A DNA stretch of 64,000 nt, taken from positions 63,990,282 to 64,054,281 of the forward strand of contig NC_087066.1 of the NCBI RefSeq assembly GCF_963678635.1. The letters are read 5' to 3'. The notes below the pieces were generated by a model. It saw nothing but the letters and a program-made list of their open reading frames with translations, ran no database searches and was not told where the DNA came from. Source of the DNA: Symsagittifera roscoffensis. Lineage: Eukaryota; Xenacoelomorpha; Acoela; Convolutidae. The position numbers were made by a program, and so were the translations under genes. This document shows, piece by piece, positions 20,439 through 31,902 of this stretch (position 1 is the first letter of the stretch; each line of letters starts with the position of its first letter).

Positions 20439-22436
20439 ATGTCACAAGACAATTTAGGAAATAAACCAACAATCATATTACACAATTGTGAAATAAACAA
20501 CGAAAAATATGACCTCGCAATTACTCCACACACACAATCATTAGGATATAATACAACAAAACGACAGACAATCACAAGAAAAAGTTTAAGCAAACAAAGA
20601 CAGATTACACGAAAAAAATTTTCAAAACAAAGAAACGCAGTCTCCGAATCAGAAACCAGTAATTTAGAAAAACTTTACAGACTAAAAGACTCCGTAAATA
20701 AAAACTACCAATTTAGTTATACAATATATTTTTCTGACTCAGAAACCACATCACATTCGTCAAAACAAGGAAAACGAAGAATGAAAAGGACATAAAAAAT
20801 CAAACCAGTACGTCCATACAATTGGAATCAACCGATGAAACACAGTGAAAACTACAAATTAACTGTCATAAAACACAAAAATGAGTCAAAATGCAGAAAT
20901 CGAAGACGAAAACTCCATTCTTCCATTATTAATCAATTCACTCACTGATGATAGAGGACAAACACCATTTTGTCAAAATTTAATAGCAAATTTATTTGAA
21001 AAAGAAACTAGTCCATGTACAGCAAAATTTCCAGAAGTAAAAATCAAAAAACAAATTATTTATCGCTATCTAAAAGGAAAATGTAACATAACACAATAGT
21101 ACGGAATTTATACCATAGAAATCCACTCACCAAGTAAATTTCATGGTAGATATCTACTTCAAACAGACGACGTAGATATAGAATTTTCAAAAGTATTCAC
21201 AGAATACAAAAAAAAATACAACACCAAAATTCACAAAGAGCAAATTCAATATTTACTAACGAAGTAGTTAAAATAATTTATAGTTATCTAGCTATACTAG
21301 AAAAACCAGAAACTCAAGGAACTTCACCAGTTCAAACATCAAAACAAACAACTGTAAGACATGGAATTGCAATATTCTCCGAATTTTTAGAGCAATCAGT
21401 GAAAACTTAACCAGTAACGAAGTTTCACAAAATGTTAGACACGATTTACAGAAAATCTTAGCATGGTTTATCATTGATAATTTCACACGTAATATTGATC
21501 TAATCTCACAAGTAAAAAAAATTTTAGACTTCAAAGTTCATCTGATGACACTAAATTAGCAGAACAATCAGATTATATTCGGGACCCCGAATGGTCTCAT
21601 CCACTATTCTTGAACATACCAACAGACTTTTCAAGTCAAGCAATAAGCACAATTTCTATTCACAAAGATTATGTTAAAGTATATCCACTCACAACTGACG
21701 CAATACCTTTAATTTATAATTCATTTCTATCCGATAGAATAGGAAACAATAGTTTAAACTCAACCATCATACAACAAGAAGACCTAAATGGAACTAGAAA
21801 TCTTACACAACAAGATATTCAGACACCATCTCACTTTACAAATGAAGAAGTAGTTGAAACAGTAACCACAACCACACAACAAAGTATTTCACCAATACAT
21901 TCAAATCTTACAACTCCAAGACCCAAAAATCCAACATTACCACAAGTGACCTTGCAATCTACGGTTAAACCCTCCGTTGTTCCAAAATACTCACAAATGG
22001 ATTACCAAACATTTAGACCAATGAAGAAACCAACGCAAAAACAAAGAATAATCACAAGAAATAATTTTGCACAACATAATTATAACCATCTCAATAGACC
22101 ACTAACAACTAAACCCTCTCGTGCAAATACGCAAAACCATTTATTTTCACAAAGACAAAATTTCCAACAACCCACATCGAACTCAGTAAATTTTAATGAA
22201 TACCCACGAATTTCACAAGACCAAAGTGAAAATTAGCCATTTTTTTAGCAAAATAAAAACAAAAGACAGCAAAACCAGAATAGACATAAGACACCTTATT
22301 ACCCATCTAATTATCTTTCATCAGATGATGAAGAATATTATAACTAAAATCATCGACAATTGTTTCAAATCAAAGTCTCCACTCTTATCACCTAAATCAA
22401 CCAGATAGTTTTGAACCATATACACAAGAACAACAT
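20439..22436 (+). pseudogene. N-terminal gag region of element C
   Basis: Open pieces 20439-20795 (118 codons, basic, ending KQGKRRMKRT), 20881-21099 (MSQNAEIEDENSILP) and 21610-22236 (208 codons, Thr/Gln/Asn-rich, with NGTRNLTQQDIQTPSHF). The same phrases occur in element E (NGTRNLTTQDIQTPSHL at about 50550), so the whole stretch was coding in the ancestor. It is unusually long for a region before capsid. No known domain is recognised; it may be matrix plus a disordered Q/N-rich segment. Stops near 21098 and 21268 break it. Confidence 0.6.
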
Positions 22437-23507
22437 ATGCGACAACCTAGATCAAATCTCGCATCTCAAAATAATAATTTTTGTTCACAAAACCCAGTTA
22501 ATACAGATTATTATCAACCAACGCAAAGGCAAAATGAAATCCCGCTACCCTATTACTTACAACAACATGAAATCACAAAGCGTCAACTTACAAATTTTTC
22601 ACAATTGCCAAATGCCACAGACTCACTTCAAATTACTATGAATCCATACCTAACGGGTGGATCATCAAAAACATCAAACAAGCCACTGATGGTATTTACA
22701 GGTACAGACCCTGAATATTCTGTAGAAGATTATTTAAATGCAGTCACAGCAAATCTAATCTTAAAAATAGGACCTGAATCAATAAATACACCAATTCATC
22801 AAAATTGGATACATAGACGCACAGCGTTATTACAAACCACACTTGATGGCGCAGCTCAAAAAGGTTTTTCAGTTTTACCCATAGAAACAAAATCGAATTG
22901 GAAAAATTCACTAAAGAATTTTCAAAAATTATTTTGATTCAGAAAGGAACAAACAACACCAAAGAGACTACCAAAGAGACTACCAAACGAAACGATCAAA
23001 CAACTAACAGTAAGGATCGGAATACTAGTCCGAAAAGCATATTCACTCAACACTCATGACTATAAAAACACAAAAATGACAGAGATTCTAAAGATGACTC
23101 TACCACATCAATTACGAAAAATAGCAATCGAAAAGAGAGCATCACATCCTTCCTCAATTTGAGAACCAGATTTAGATTTTAGAAAACTAGTAGATAAACT
23201 AGAACAAGCAGAAATCACCATGAAATTAGAACAAACCGGAAATTTCAAACTACAATATGTTAATAATATTCAAACCACTGCAATACAGATAAATAATATA
23301 CACAACTCAAATATAGATTTATCCGAAAAAATCACTGAAATTTTGAACATATACGAGAAAAATCCAAATTTTGAAGCTAAACCATCATTCAAAAAATGGT
23401 GTAACTATAGCCGAAGATGCGGACATAAGATTGCTGAATGCAGACAAAAACAACAAGACAACCAGAATAAACCACAAAAATACAAAGAACCAAACAAATC
23501 ATTTTAA
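22437..23507 (+). pseudogene. gag: Capsid and nucleocapsid of element C
   Basis: The capsid part includes MNPYLTGGSSK, VFTGTDPEYSVEDYLNAV, NWIHRRTALLQTTLDGAA and, after a stop at 22935, ETIKQLTVRI and HDYKNTKMTEILKMTL. This is a typical retrotransposon capsid helix pattern. The nucleocapsid (23220-23507) has one degenerate zinc knuckle, WCNYSRRCGHKIAEC, in which the second Cys is Ser. A duplicated ACTACCAAAGAG at 22964-22987 adds a local repeat. Element E lacks this entire block. Confidence 0.75.
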
Positions 23508-24570
23508 CAGTACATGAAAAAGATCGAAAATTACCAAATAAAAATATTCACAGTAATAACAATTCTGGAAAACCACTTCCAAACAGTTCAAATTATTCAA
23601 GAAATCAATGACCTTATAACTCTAACAACAGAGGTAGATCACTAGACCAACGAAATTCACGAAGTTCCTCACAAAACAGATATAGTCGATCACACATTCG
23701 AAATACTCAATATCGAAACACTTATTCACGATCAAACTCAAATAGACCGAACAATTCGTTTGATACCAGTTCCCACTCACACTCTAGGAATAGTCACTAT
23801 TCAGATGATAGATCAAGAAATTCATCATACAATAGACTTAGAAATTATTCCAACAATAGAAACAGATAATAGCTACTCAAATAATCAAAATCAACGATAT
23901 CAAATTAATCTATCACGAGATTATTCGAATAATAGATCAAATAACCACAGATCTAACTACAATAATTATCAAAATAGATCACGAGATAACTCACAAAATA
24001 GAAAATCAAATTATAACAATAGACAAAGAAACTACTCTCAATCACCTCATAGAAATTATACACATTAACCAGATTCTCAAAACAAATATAGAAGCAATGC
24101 ACCTAAACATCAAAGACAAATAAATCGAGTACAAACAACTGAAGAAACCAATTCAGATCCCTCTGGTATTGATAATTCAGAAAGTACTGAATTACAACTA
24201 AATCACATCAATTGCGAACCTACAGACAGTGAAAGCGATACAGAAAACACATTTTTAGTTAACATGATAAAAGCTGAAAATGACTATGAAACCGTTACGT
24301 ACGAACAACCATTTCATTCACATGTCTATGAAAATCAAGTGGAACTTCTAGTAAATTATTACACTAGACCCAGAAGTAATAATATATCACTAGAATAAGA
24401 AGCAAATGATGCAATAACATTACACGAACTTGAAAAAGAACAAGTACCATGTTCAAGTACAAACCATATTTACCAAAATATACCAAGAGAACCACCAAAA
24501 AAAAATTTGGACAATACCTTTTCTCTTAGAAAGTCCAAAAAATAAAGAATTTTAACCACCACATCTCGAA
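23508..24570 (+). pseudogene. Asn/Arg/Ser-rich linker of element C Gag-Pol
   Basis: Translated pieces (for example 23760-24068) are rich in Asn, Arg and Ser with SRDYSNNRSNNHRS-type repeats, like an arginine-serine RNA-binding tail. They are followed by an acidic segment (DSESDTENTF) leading to the protease. Coding is inferred from composition and position. It is absent from element E because of the deletion there. Confidence 0.5.
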
Positions 24571-24954
24571 ATGGATTTTTTGATAGACTCTGGAGCAGAA
24601 TCGAATATTAATAGTTTTCCAACTTGGAATGAAATCAAAATTTTACATCCAAAACTAACACCTGTGAAAACAGCCAGTAGACTAGCAACATCACAAGGCT
24701 CAACCTTAACAAACTACGGAAAAATCCAGCTTTTCCTTGTTCCTACTAAAAAAATGGAACAAAACAAACTCTTAAATAAACCATTTGAACAAACCTTCCA
24801 TATCACAGATATTAAACACAATTTTATTGGAATTCCATTCATCACTAAACACATACCGACAATCAAAATATTAGACAATAAAATTAATATAAAAGATAAA
24901 TCTACAAGAATGCATAACGCCGCTTTAACTTTCTTCCAAAGAATGAACAAATAA
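24571..24954 (+). pseudogene. Protease of element C
   Basis: 127 open codons: FLIDSGAESNI is the catalytic Asp-Ser-Gly motif of a retropepsin, followed by ATSQGSTLTNYGKIQLFLV and by HNFIGIPFITKH, which carries the hydrophobic-Gly strand near the end of the fold. The length fits a protease monomer. The equivalent in E starts at 51455 (SRDSGAEPNI). The domain itself is intact, but frames on both sides are interrupted. Confidence 0.8.
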
Positions 24955-25094
24955 CTACCACTCTTTTCAAAATTTTACCCCATCTATAATAAAAAAAAAG
25001 AAACCATCTTAAACCAATCTCAGGATTCATTTATGAATTCCCGATCAAACAAGTTCATCAATACGACAAAAATCAAATCAGACAACATCTCTAT

Positions 25095-26500
25095 TTGTCT
25101 GACCTTGATTTTGGACCATATCACAATTTTTTTAGAGTAACAATTTCATCCATAAAATACATGAAAAACTCAAACTCCGATATCATTTCTCTACATGTAT
25201 ATAATAATTTACCATATAAAATATCCCTACCTTTAGGACTCCTAGGATATTGTGAAACCAATGCAACGACTCCTCCACAAAAGAAGTAGCATATAGAATA
25301 TTTAATATATTACAACTATTAGATATATGTCAATCAACAATTCTTGACGAAGAATTATCAATGAATAACATAATAAGCAACGAAAAAAGAAACACAGAAT
25401 ATTTCACAAAAACACCTTCTTTTAAACCAACATTCAAAATATCACACTATACAGAAGAATAACCAAAATTCTTGACAATGTTCATTTTTCAATTTGATAA
25501 ATTAGCCGCTTTACTTTTAGGATATCCAACAGTTTATGCCACATCTAAATCTGACGTTGGAAAAAAAATTTACCGCTACACCTACCCTTAAAACCTGACG
25601 CAGTTTTCAAAAAACAAAAAGCAAGCAAAGTACCAATTCACTTACATGATAAAGTTAATAGATTAGTTGACATTCTAGAACAAAATGAAACCATATCTCC
25701 AGTAAATAAAGAAGAACAGCCAAAAGGAAACACTTTTATCAACCCTGTTGTTATTCTCGCCAAAGGAGAATCACTAAAAATAGTTGTAGACGCTAGATAT
25801 CTCAGTTCACTCATTGATGAATCTAAATGTAATTGGCCGATAAAACCAATTCAAGCAAATTTAACAAAAATAAACGGTAAATACTTCACAACCGCAGACA
25901 TGAATAGTGAATTTAATCAAATGCCCCTAGACGAACAATCACGACTATTAACACAATTTGTTATCGGAAACCAACAAAACGAATTGAATCGATTAATCTA
26001 CTATGGCATATCCATAGGACCAGCAGCTTTTTCAGCCTTTATGAGTAAAATTTTTAGACCACTGATACTCAAGAAAAATGCAATTACATACTTAGACGAT
26101 GTCTTAATGCAATAACAAACCAAAGATGAAATGTTCGCAGATCTAGAAAAAATTCACCAAATATTACAAAACGAAAACATGAAAGCAGCCCCAGACAAAT
26201 CACATTTTTTCTTAACACGCGTAAAGTTTCTCGGACACATTATAGAGAAAAACAATATAACCCCATTGAAATCACAAATAGATGATATCCAAAAACTCCA
26301 GCTACCCACAAATAAAAAGAAAATCCAAGAATTTCTTGGAATGTTAAATTTCTTAAGTAAATACGTCTATAAAAAGATATTATACTTACGACCATTCTAT
26401 AACATTCTTAGACAACAAAGAATTTTGAATGGACAACAGAACATCAAACACGATTTGAAGAAATCAACAAACTTCTCACGGAACAAATTTCAAATACAAT
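25095..26500 (+). pseudogene. Reverse transcriptase of element C
   Basis: Fingers: PIHLHDKVNRLVDIL (about 25635) and FINPVVILAKG. Palm: VVDARYLSSLIDES, then FTTADMNSEFNQMPLDEQS (motif A), YYGISIGPAAFSAFMSKIF, and ITYLDDVLMQ (motif C, intact YLDD) at about 26085-26112. A TAA directly follows (26113). Thumb: KFLGHIIEKNNITPLKS and EFLGMLNFLSKYVY. An upstream frameshift at 25560-25570 and this TAA are the main lesions; the catalytic Asp residues are all present. Confidence 0.85.
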
Positions 26501-26960
26501 TTCAGATCGCAATCAACCATTTTATGCAATGTGCGATACTTCAAATTTTGGCAACGGTGCAGCCTTACTACAATCCCACAATGGAACAAATAAAATGAAT
26601 CTTATATCAGCAAATCCCCGCCTATTTACACAAGCTGAATTACGACTCTCTACTCTTATGAGAGAATGCACAGATATCACACATACTCTTACAGAAGATG
26701 AATTTTTGATACTTGGATCAAAAGATCCAACAGTTTTGCTTACGGATCACAAACCTATCATAATTCTTTTTACACAGAAATCAAATCCAAACCATAGAGT
26801 TTACAGATTTCAATTCATTTTAATGCAGTTTCCAAACTTACACATAGTATGGACAGCAGGAAAAACCTTGCACTACCTGATACTCTTAGTAGAAATACAC
26901 CACCTGAACTAGTAACAAGAAAAACAACAGTTGAAATACCACAAAATATAAAATTCTACC
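26501..26960 (+). pseudogene. RNase H of element C
   Basis: AMCDTSNFGNGAALLQS carries the first catalytic Asp. LSTLMRECTDITHTL holds the Glu, and TVLLTDHKPIIILF the second Asp. FPNLHIVWTAGK ends the domain. It reads in 26529-26912 and follows the thumb after a frameshift near 26450. Confidence 0.82.
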
Positions 26961-27632
26961 TTGCTAATGATGAAACTTCACCACGATTGGAATGTAAATA
27001 TGCAGTAAAACTGACATAGATAAATCACAAATAAACAATCTACAACATTTCCCACTATATTTAGGTTGTCAAAACAACATCTATGAAGTCGATTTACTAG
27101 GCACATCTACATTCGAGCCGATTCCATATTCACATTGGATCAAAAACAATACTCAACACAAATAATTTAAACAAACACCACATATAAAAGAGCCATTCCC
27201 TTTAATAGAAAAAGAAAACCTAACTGATACAATAAATTTATCAGGACCGATACCAAATGATTCAAAATACACGACAGATCAAGTCTTCAATCTACATGAC
27301 CCACTTGACACAATAACCCTATCAAAAATAGAAGTAGAAAACATTTTTCTACAAACAACAGAAAAAATTACACTAGAGTTATTACAGAAATATCAAAATC
27401 ACGACCCAGTCATCAGACAACTGAAATCATGGCACAGATAAAAAACTAAATCAACAAAAGCTGATACCACAATCTTAGCAATTAAAACACTCCTTAGATA
27501 CTTCAGAAAATTCAATAATACTACCATAAATGAAAACACAGACATTTTAGAATATCAAACACCTGATTTAAAAGTACCTTGTCTACCCTTAAGTTTGATG
27601 TTAATAGCATTCAATACTTCACATACCCTACA
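26961..27632 (+). pseudogene. Pol linker up to integrase start in element C
   Basis: Coding-like sequence in several frames (LELLQKYQNHDPVIRQLKSW and TLLRYFRKFNNTTINENTD). It matches 54093-54281 of element E, which leads into the integrase zinc-binding domain. The assembly gap starts just before that domain. Confidence 0.7.
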
Positions 27633-27832
27633 NNNNNNNNNNNNNNNNNNNNNNNNNNNNNNNNNNNNNNNNNNNNNNNNNNNNNNNNNNNNNNNNNNNN
27701 NNNNNNNNNNNNNNNNNNNNNNNNNNNNNNNNNNNNNNNNNNNNNNNNNNNNNNNNNNNNNNNNNNNNNNNNNNNNNNNNNNNNNNNNNNNNNNNNNNNN
27801 NNNNNNNNNNNNNNNNNNNNNNNNNNNNNNNN
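27633..27832. other. Assembly gap (200 N)
   Basis: Exactly 200 N. By comparison with element E, about 1.5 kb of integrase and the region before env are missing between the gap flanks, so 200 is probably a placeholder size. Confidence 0.95.
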
Positions 27833-27940
27833 ATATTCTAAAAATATTCACATTTCAACACCTCCTTTTTCTTATTTTTTCTGAACCGAATCAAAATCCT
27901 TCTCCTCGCACAGGACCTCAGGATTTTTTAGTAACACTTA

Positions 27941-28284
27941 GTATTACACTTGTACCAAAAAAGTATCACCTTTATATGTTTTTGAAGATAACGATGTTTT
28001 AGAAGAATCCCAAAATTCTACAAAAATAAAGTACATTTTGTTGATACACTCTCAAGAAGAACTTATTTTTGGGATACAGCAGTCCCATGTGGATCAGAAA
28101 ATAGCCACAATGTTGTACAATTAAACCCCGACGAAGATAAATCATATCTACCCACACCATATCCAACACTAATGCAACCATTAAAAAATTTTCACCTGAA
28201 AGTATTAGAGCTATTGCCCGCAATCCTAATATCGATTTACAATCGGTCGGCATCTACTCTAAATCAGACATACAACACCATATT
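27941..28284 (+). repeat. Displaced copy of env 3' segment
   Basis: 344 bp identical to 29498-29841 except for three substitutions that I counted, with no indel. It lies 108 bp after the gap, where element E has other env sequence (about 56035-56210). At one difference this copy reads TCA where the in-place copy reads TAA. Confidence 0.9.
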
Positions 28285-29497
28285 TGCATTATCACAAGTT
28301 TCAAACGGAAATAAAAACAGACTAGATCAATAATCTTTTTACCAAAGTAACATCAAAAGATTACTACACTTCAGCCCTGAAGATTGTAAAAACAAACTAA
28401 AAAGACTAAATATTACACCAATTATAGGTACAAACAGAAAACTTGTAAACTTTCAAGTTTTTTCAGACTTAGCACATCAAGACGAACTTGAAAAACACCA
28501 AAGATCAATTACGACTAGATACAAAATTTCCCTTCCATGGAGCACACAGAAGATTAAAATACGATCTTAATGATAAAAATTGGATACCACACATCGGAAT
28601 AAATAATCCCTCAAACTGCAAAGCAGATACAAAAAATAAAGGATACCAAGAAATAATGTTTTTTTATTGGAAAATACAATTTGGAAAAGTACAACTTACA
28701 CGCGACTTAAAAGGCGACACAATACTTAATCAAGGAATAAGACTCCCTTGCAAAAACGACCAAGGATATTGCGATCCTACAAAACGCACACAAGCAACCA
28801 TTGTTTGGTTTCCCGAAGAAACATGTACAATTTTTCAAGTAGCAAAGATGCACGCTAGAATGTTTAAATTTCACCTAAAATATTTAATTGAATCAATCCC
28901 ATTCGAAAATGTAAGCCCTGAACAGATTAGAAGTACTAATCATAAGTTTAGAAACATCCACAAAATAGAAAAAAAAATAACACGTTTTCAAATATACCCA
29001 GAAACAGAACTCGCATGCAAATACAACAAACCGCTTTACAAAACACAATACTCAGAAATTCTTGTCGAATACGAACACGATTTTGACATGAATACAGGCA
29101 AATTGCTCATAAACCAAATGGCCACATCTCGCTCATATACTGATGAAAACTCATACGTTTCAGTAAAATTTCAAAAGAAGTGAGGACGAATTGGTGGAAA
29201 ACTAAAACCACACGATACAGAAAGTACACGTTTACAAGAACTATCACTCATGAACAGCGCATACTTTGGCGCAATTCATTATGACATACATTCAGACATG
29301 AAATTAGACTACGCAAAAAGTAGAATTTTTCAAGAAATGTCGGTATCAGAACTAGAAACACTACACCAATTATGTGAACCTGAAAGAACGCAGATTCTAC
29401 AGTCACTCGCACTAGCTGTTCTAAAAACACCATATGCAGGAAATTTATCATCCGGAAATAGATCAAACTTCACTGATTATGAAGGAAACATTTTATG

Positions 29498-29841
29498 GTA
29501 TTACACTTGTACCAAAAAAGTATCACCTTTATATGTTTTTGAAGATAACGATGTTTTAGAAGAATCCCAAAATTCTACAAAAATAAAGTACATTTTGTTG
29601 ATACACTCTCAAGAAGAACTTATGTTTGGGATACAGCAGTCCCATGTGGATCAGAAAATAGCCACAATGTTGTACAATTAAACCCCGACGAAGATAAATA
29701 ATATCTACCCACACCATATCCAACACTAATGCAACCATTAAAAAATTTTCACCTGAAAGTATTAGAGCTATTGCCCGCAATCCTAATATCGATTTACAAT
29801 CGATCGGCATCTACTCTAAATCAGACATACAACACCATATT
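29498..29841 (+). repeat. In-place copy of the 344-bp env segment
   Basis: Partner of 27941-28284. This copy is collinear with element E (about 57400-57750). Confidence 0.9.
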
Positions 29842-30540
29842 CGCACATAACAATCTCAAGAACTACTTACAAAAATGGACATAATACAAGGACAATCAAT
29901 AGATCAGAATTTACGCAAACTTGCACAAACATCAGGATTTTCGAAGGTTTACGCACATGGTTACAGCGGATATTTTAGAGATATTAAAGATTACATTTAT
30001 TTAAATGGCAAAAATATCGACCACAGGATATATCACCAATCAATGTTTTTAGTTTTGTAAATCTGAAAAACTAACTTTTTGCCTTTATAGGATGGCCCTA
30101 TTACATCTTACAAAAGTTTGGCTATAATATACGCAATGTTTAATTTTATTGGATTTCTTTTCTCTCTATTGAAGGGAATCTATAACACATGCGCAATACA
30201 CAGACAAGTAAATAGACAAGCAAGCGTAGCACGCATACTTTTTGCATGATTTTTTGGAATTTTCTCCACATCAATAAACAAAATACTTTTAGATGCACAA
30301 GTAAAAGAATATAATATAAAACATCAACTACACCAAACACATATGACGAATCACAACACAATACAAACACACTACGCACAGCACCACAATTACCAAGTTT
30401 AATTCGTAATCATCCCCTGTCATTAGTACCACGAAATTTTAGAAACGTGGCACTCGCAAATATCACAAGTTCAAGACCAAATTATATACAAAGTCCAATT
30501 CAACATATAGTAACAAAAAGTGACGATACATATGAACAAA

Positions 30541-31280
30541 TAATTGAACAGCCACCTACCACAAATTTCCAATCTCCGAACAATCAATTTTTTAGCCCAC
30601 GATGAGCCGACAAGTTGGATCCCTTCACCGCTCAATTTCCCATCCAGCCAATCTCCAAACCCCAATTCCCATCATCCCACTTTTGCTTTCCCGCCACCTG
30701 AATCACCCCATATTAACACATCATCCGGCATGGATTCTGATGCAAACTCAGATATCACAATTTTTCATACAATCTCCTAATTCGATAATTCAGATCTAGA
30801 AACCCCTGATGAATTCGCAAACTCAGAACCCAGCCCGTCAACATTTTACTAACCCTCTTTTCGACCCATCCATTCCCAAGCCCAAACTGACTCCCCCTCT
30901 TCTTTATCTCGTTTTTCTCAAGTCACACCAACTTACTCTTCCTTCACGAATGAACGCTCAAACAATAATTCCCCAGATACCACGCAAATCTCATATGAAC
31001 TAAACAACCTAATAACACTACAACAACAAGATAAACACCCTCACATCCTAACCATTCATCAATTATCGTCAACCATATCAACCTAACCATTCATCAATTA
31101 TCGTCAACCATTATATCAAACCCACCAACTCCTACACTTTTTTCAGATTATATCCCTTCTTTAGCCCAATCCTCAGCATTAACCCAATCATCATCCACTA
31201 ATAACTGTGCATATAGAACTTTCAAAAGAAAATTTCCTAATCACCCGTTTCCCTCCAAACCCGGAATAGCCCGCGACTTT
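30541..31280 (+). other. Pro/Ser-rich region after env in element C
   Basis: Several frames give Pro-, Ser- and His-rich peptides (30544-30780, 30602-30799, 30809-31003). Matching phrases in element E (MDSDDSTNTIFHTIS against MDSDANSDITIFHTIS) show that it was coding. Likely the long tail of env or the start of the next ORF. It contains a 29-bp direct repeat near 31053-31107 (AACCATTCATCAATTATCGT twice). Confidence 0.5.
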
Positions 31281-31902
31281 ATAAACCACCCTGACCATAC
31301 TAATACTCCCGAATTTCACCAAATTTCTTTACCCCTCTTTCCTCAATATACAATTAGTCACTCACACTGAACAGCCCCACTATGTCGATGAGCATGTATT
31401 AATCCCCACACTCCATCGGACATCATTTTATCATTTCTCAAACCCACTTTGTGTACCACTCTTTAACACACCTCAAGAAATAGAAAAAAGTAAAAACGAC
31501 CTTTTTATACTAACTACTGCACTAACACCCCGACCATTTACGCACGTAGGATACAAAAAGCAATTAAAAATGTTCACTGCACCCCGAGCTAACGTATATT
31601 CCATCGAGCACTATGACCATAATATCATCCGACCCAACCAAGACCAATTCCTCGACGACGATAAGTTTGCTAAGCCTCAACTAACTGAAAATTTTTTCAT
31701 CCGAACACCTTACATTTTTACACTAAGCTCAATAGATAAAAAACACGATCACATCATTTCAGAAGCACTAATTGACATTCAAGCTTATGAATCATTTTAC
31801 AAAAAATTTGAAACTTTTTCACTAATCTTCCACTTCCTCACTCCAAAAGAACGAGATTTGCACTGTTCACACGAAATTATGTTACAAACTAAACAGATTT
31901 AG
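31281..31902 (+). pseudogene. Conserved ORF downstream of env (element C)
   Basis: Open from after a TAA near 31281 to TAG at 31900-31902. It reads THTEQPHYVDEHVLIPTL, then FYHFSNPLCVPLFN, LFILTTALTPRPF, and, in the last 110 codons, LTENFFIRTPYIFTLSS and HFLTPKERDLHC. Element E carries the same protein in broken form (YSLLPTLSWTSHYHFTNPLS and the NFFIKSEYVF and KAYDSYFNKF stretches near 59550-59660). It has no signal peptide and I recognise no domain. Conservation between two diverged elements argues that it was a real product, either a separate ORF or the very end of the env protein. Confidence 0.55.

Larger units (their letters stand above)
27833..30540 (+). pseudogene. Env-like region of element C
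   Basis: After the gap a hydrophobic stretch (FTFQHLLFLIFSEP) looks like a signal peptide, matching a similar stretch near 55930 in E. The main body is the 231-codon open frame 28488-29183, with paired Cys (LPCKNDQGYCD and EETCTIFQVAKMHARM), followed by 29250-29681 (YTCTKKVSP) and the Cys-bearing WDTAVPCGSENSHN. A hydrophobic region around 30080-30190 could be the membrane anchor. These are properties of a secreted, disulfide-bonded envelope-like glycoprotein. I cannot assign it to a named env family. It is broken by frameshifts and a displaced 344-bp block near the N-terminus. Confidence 0.65.

Noticed and set aside
29556-29810. Minus-strand 84-codon ORF in env, present twice (also 27999-28253)
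   Set aside because: It is the antisense of the duplicated env segment; two copies reflect the 344-bp repeat, not a gene family.
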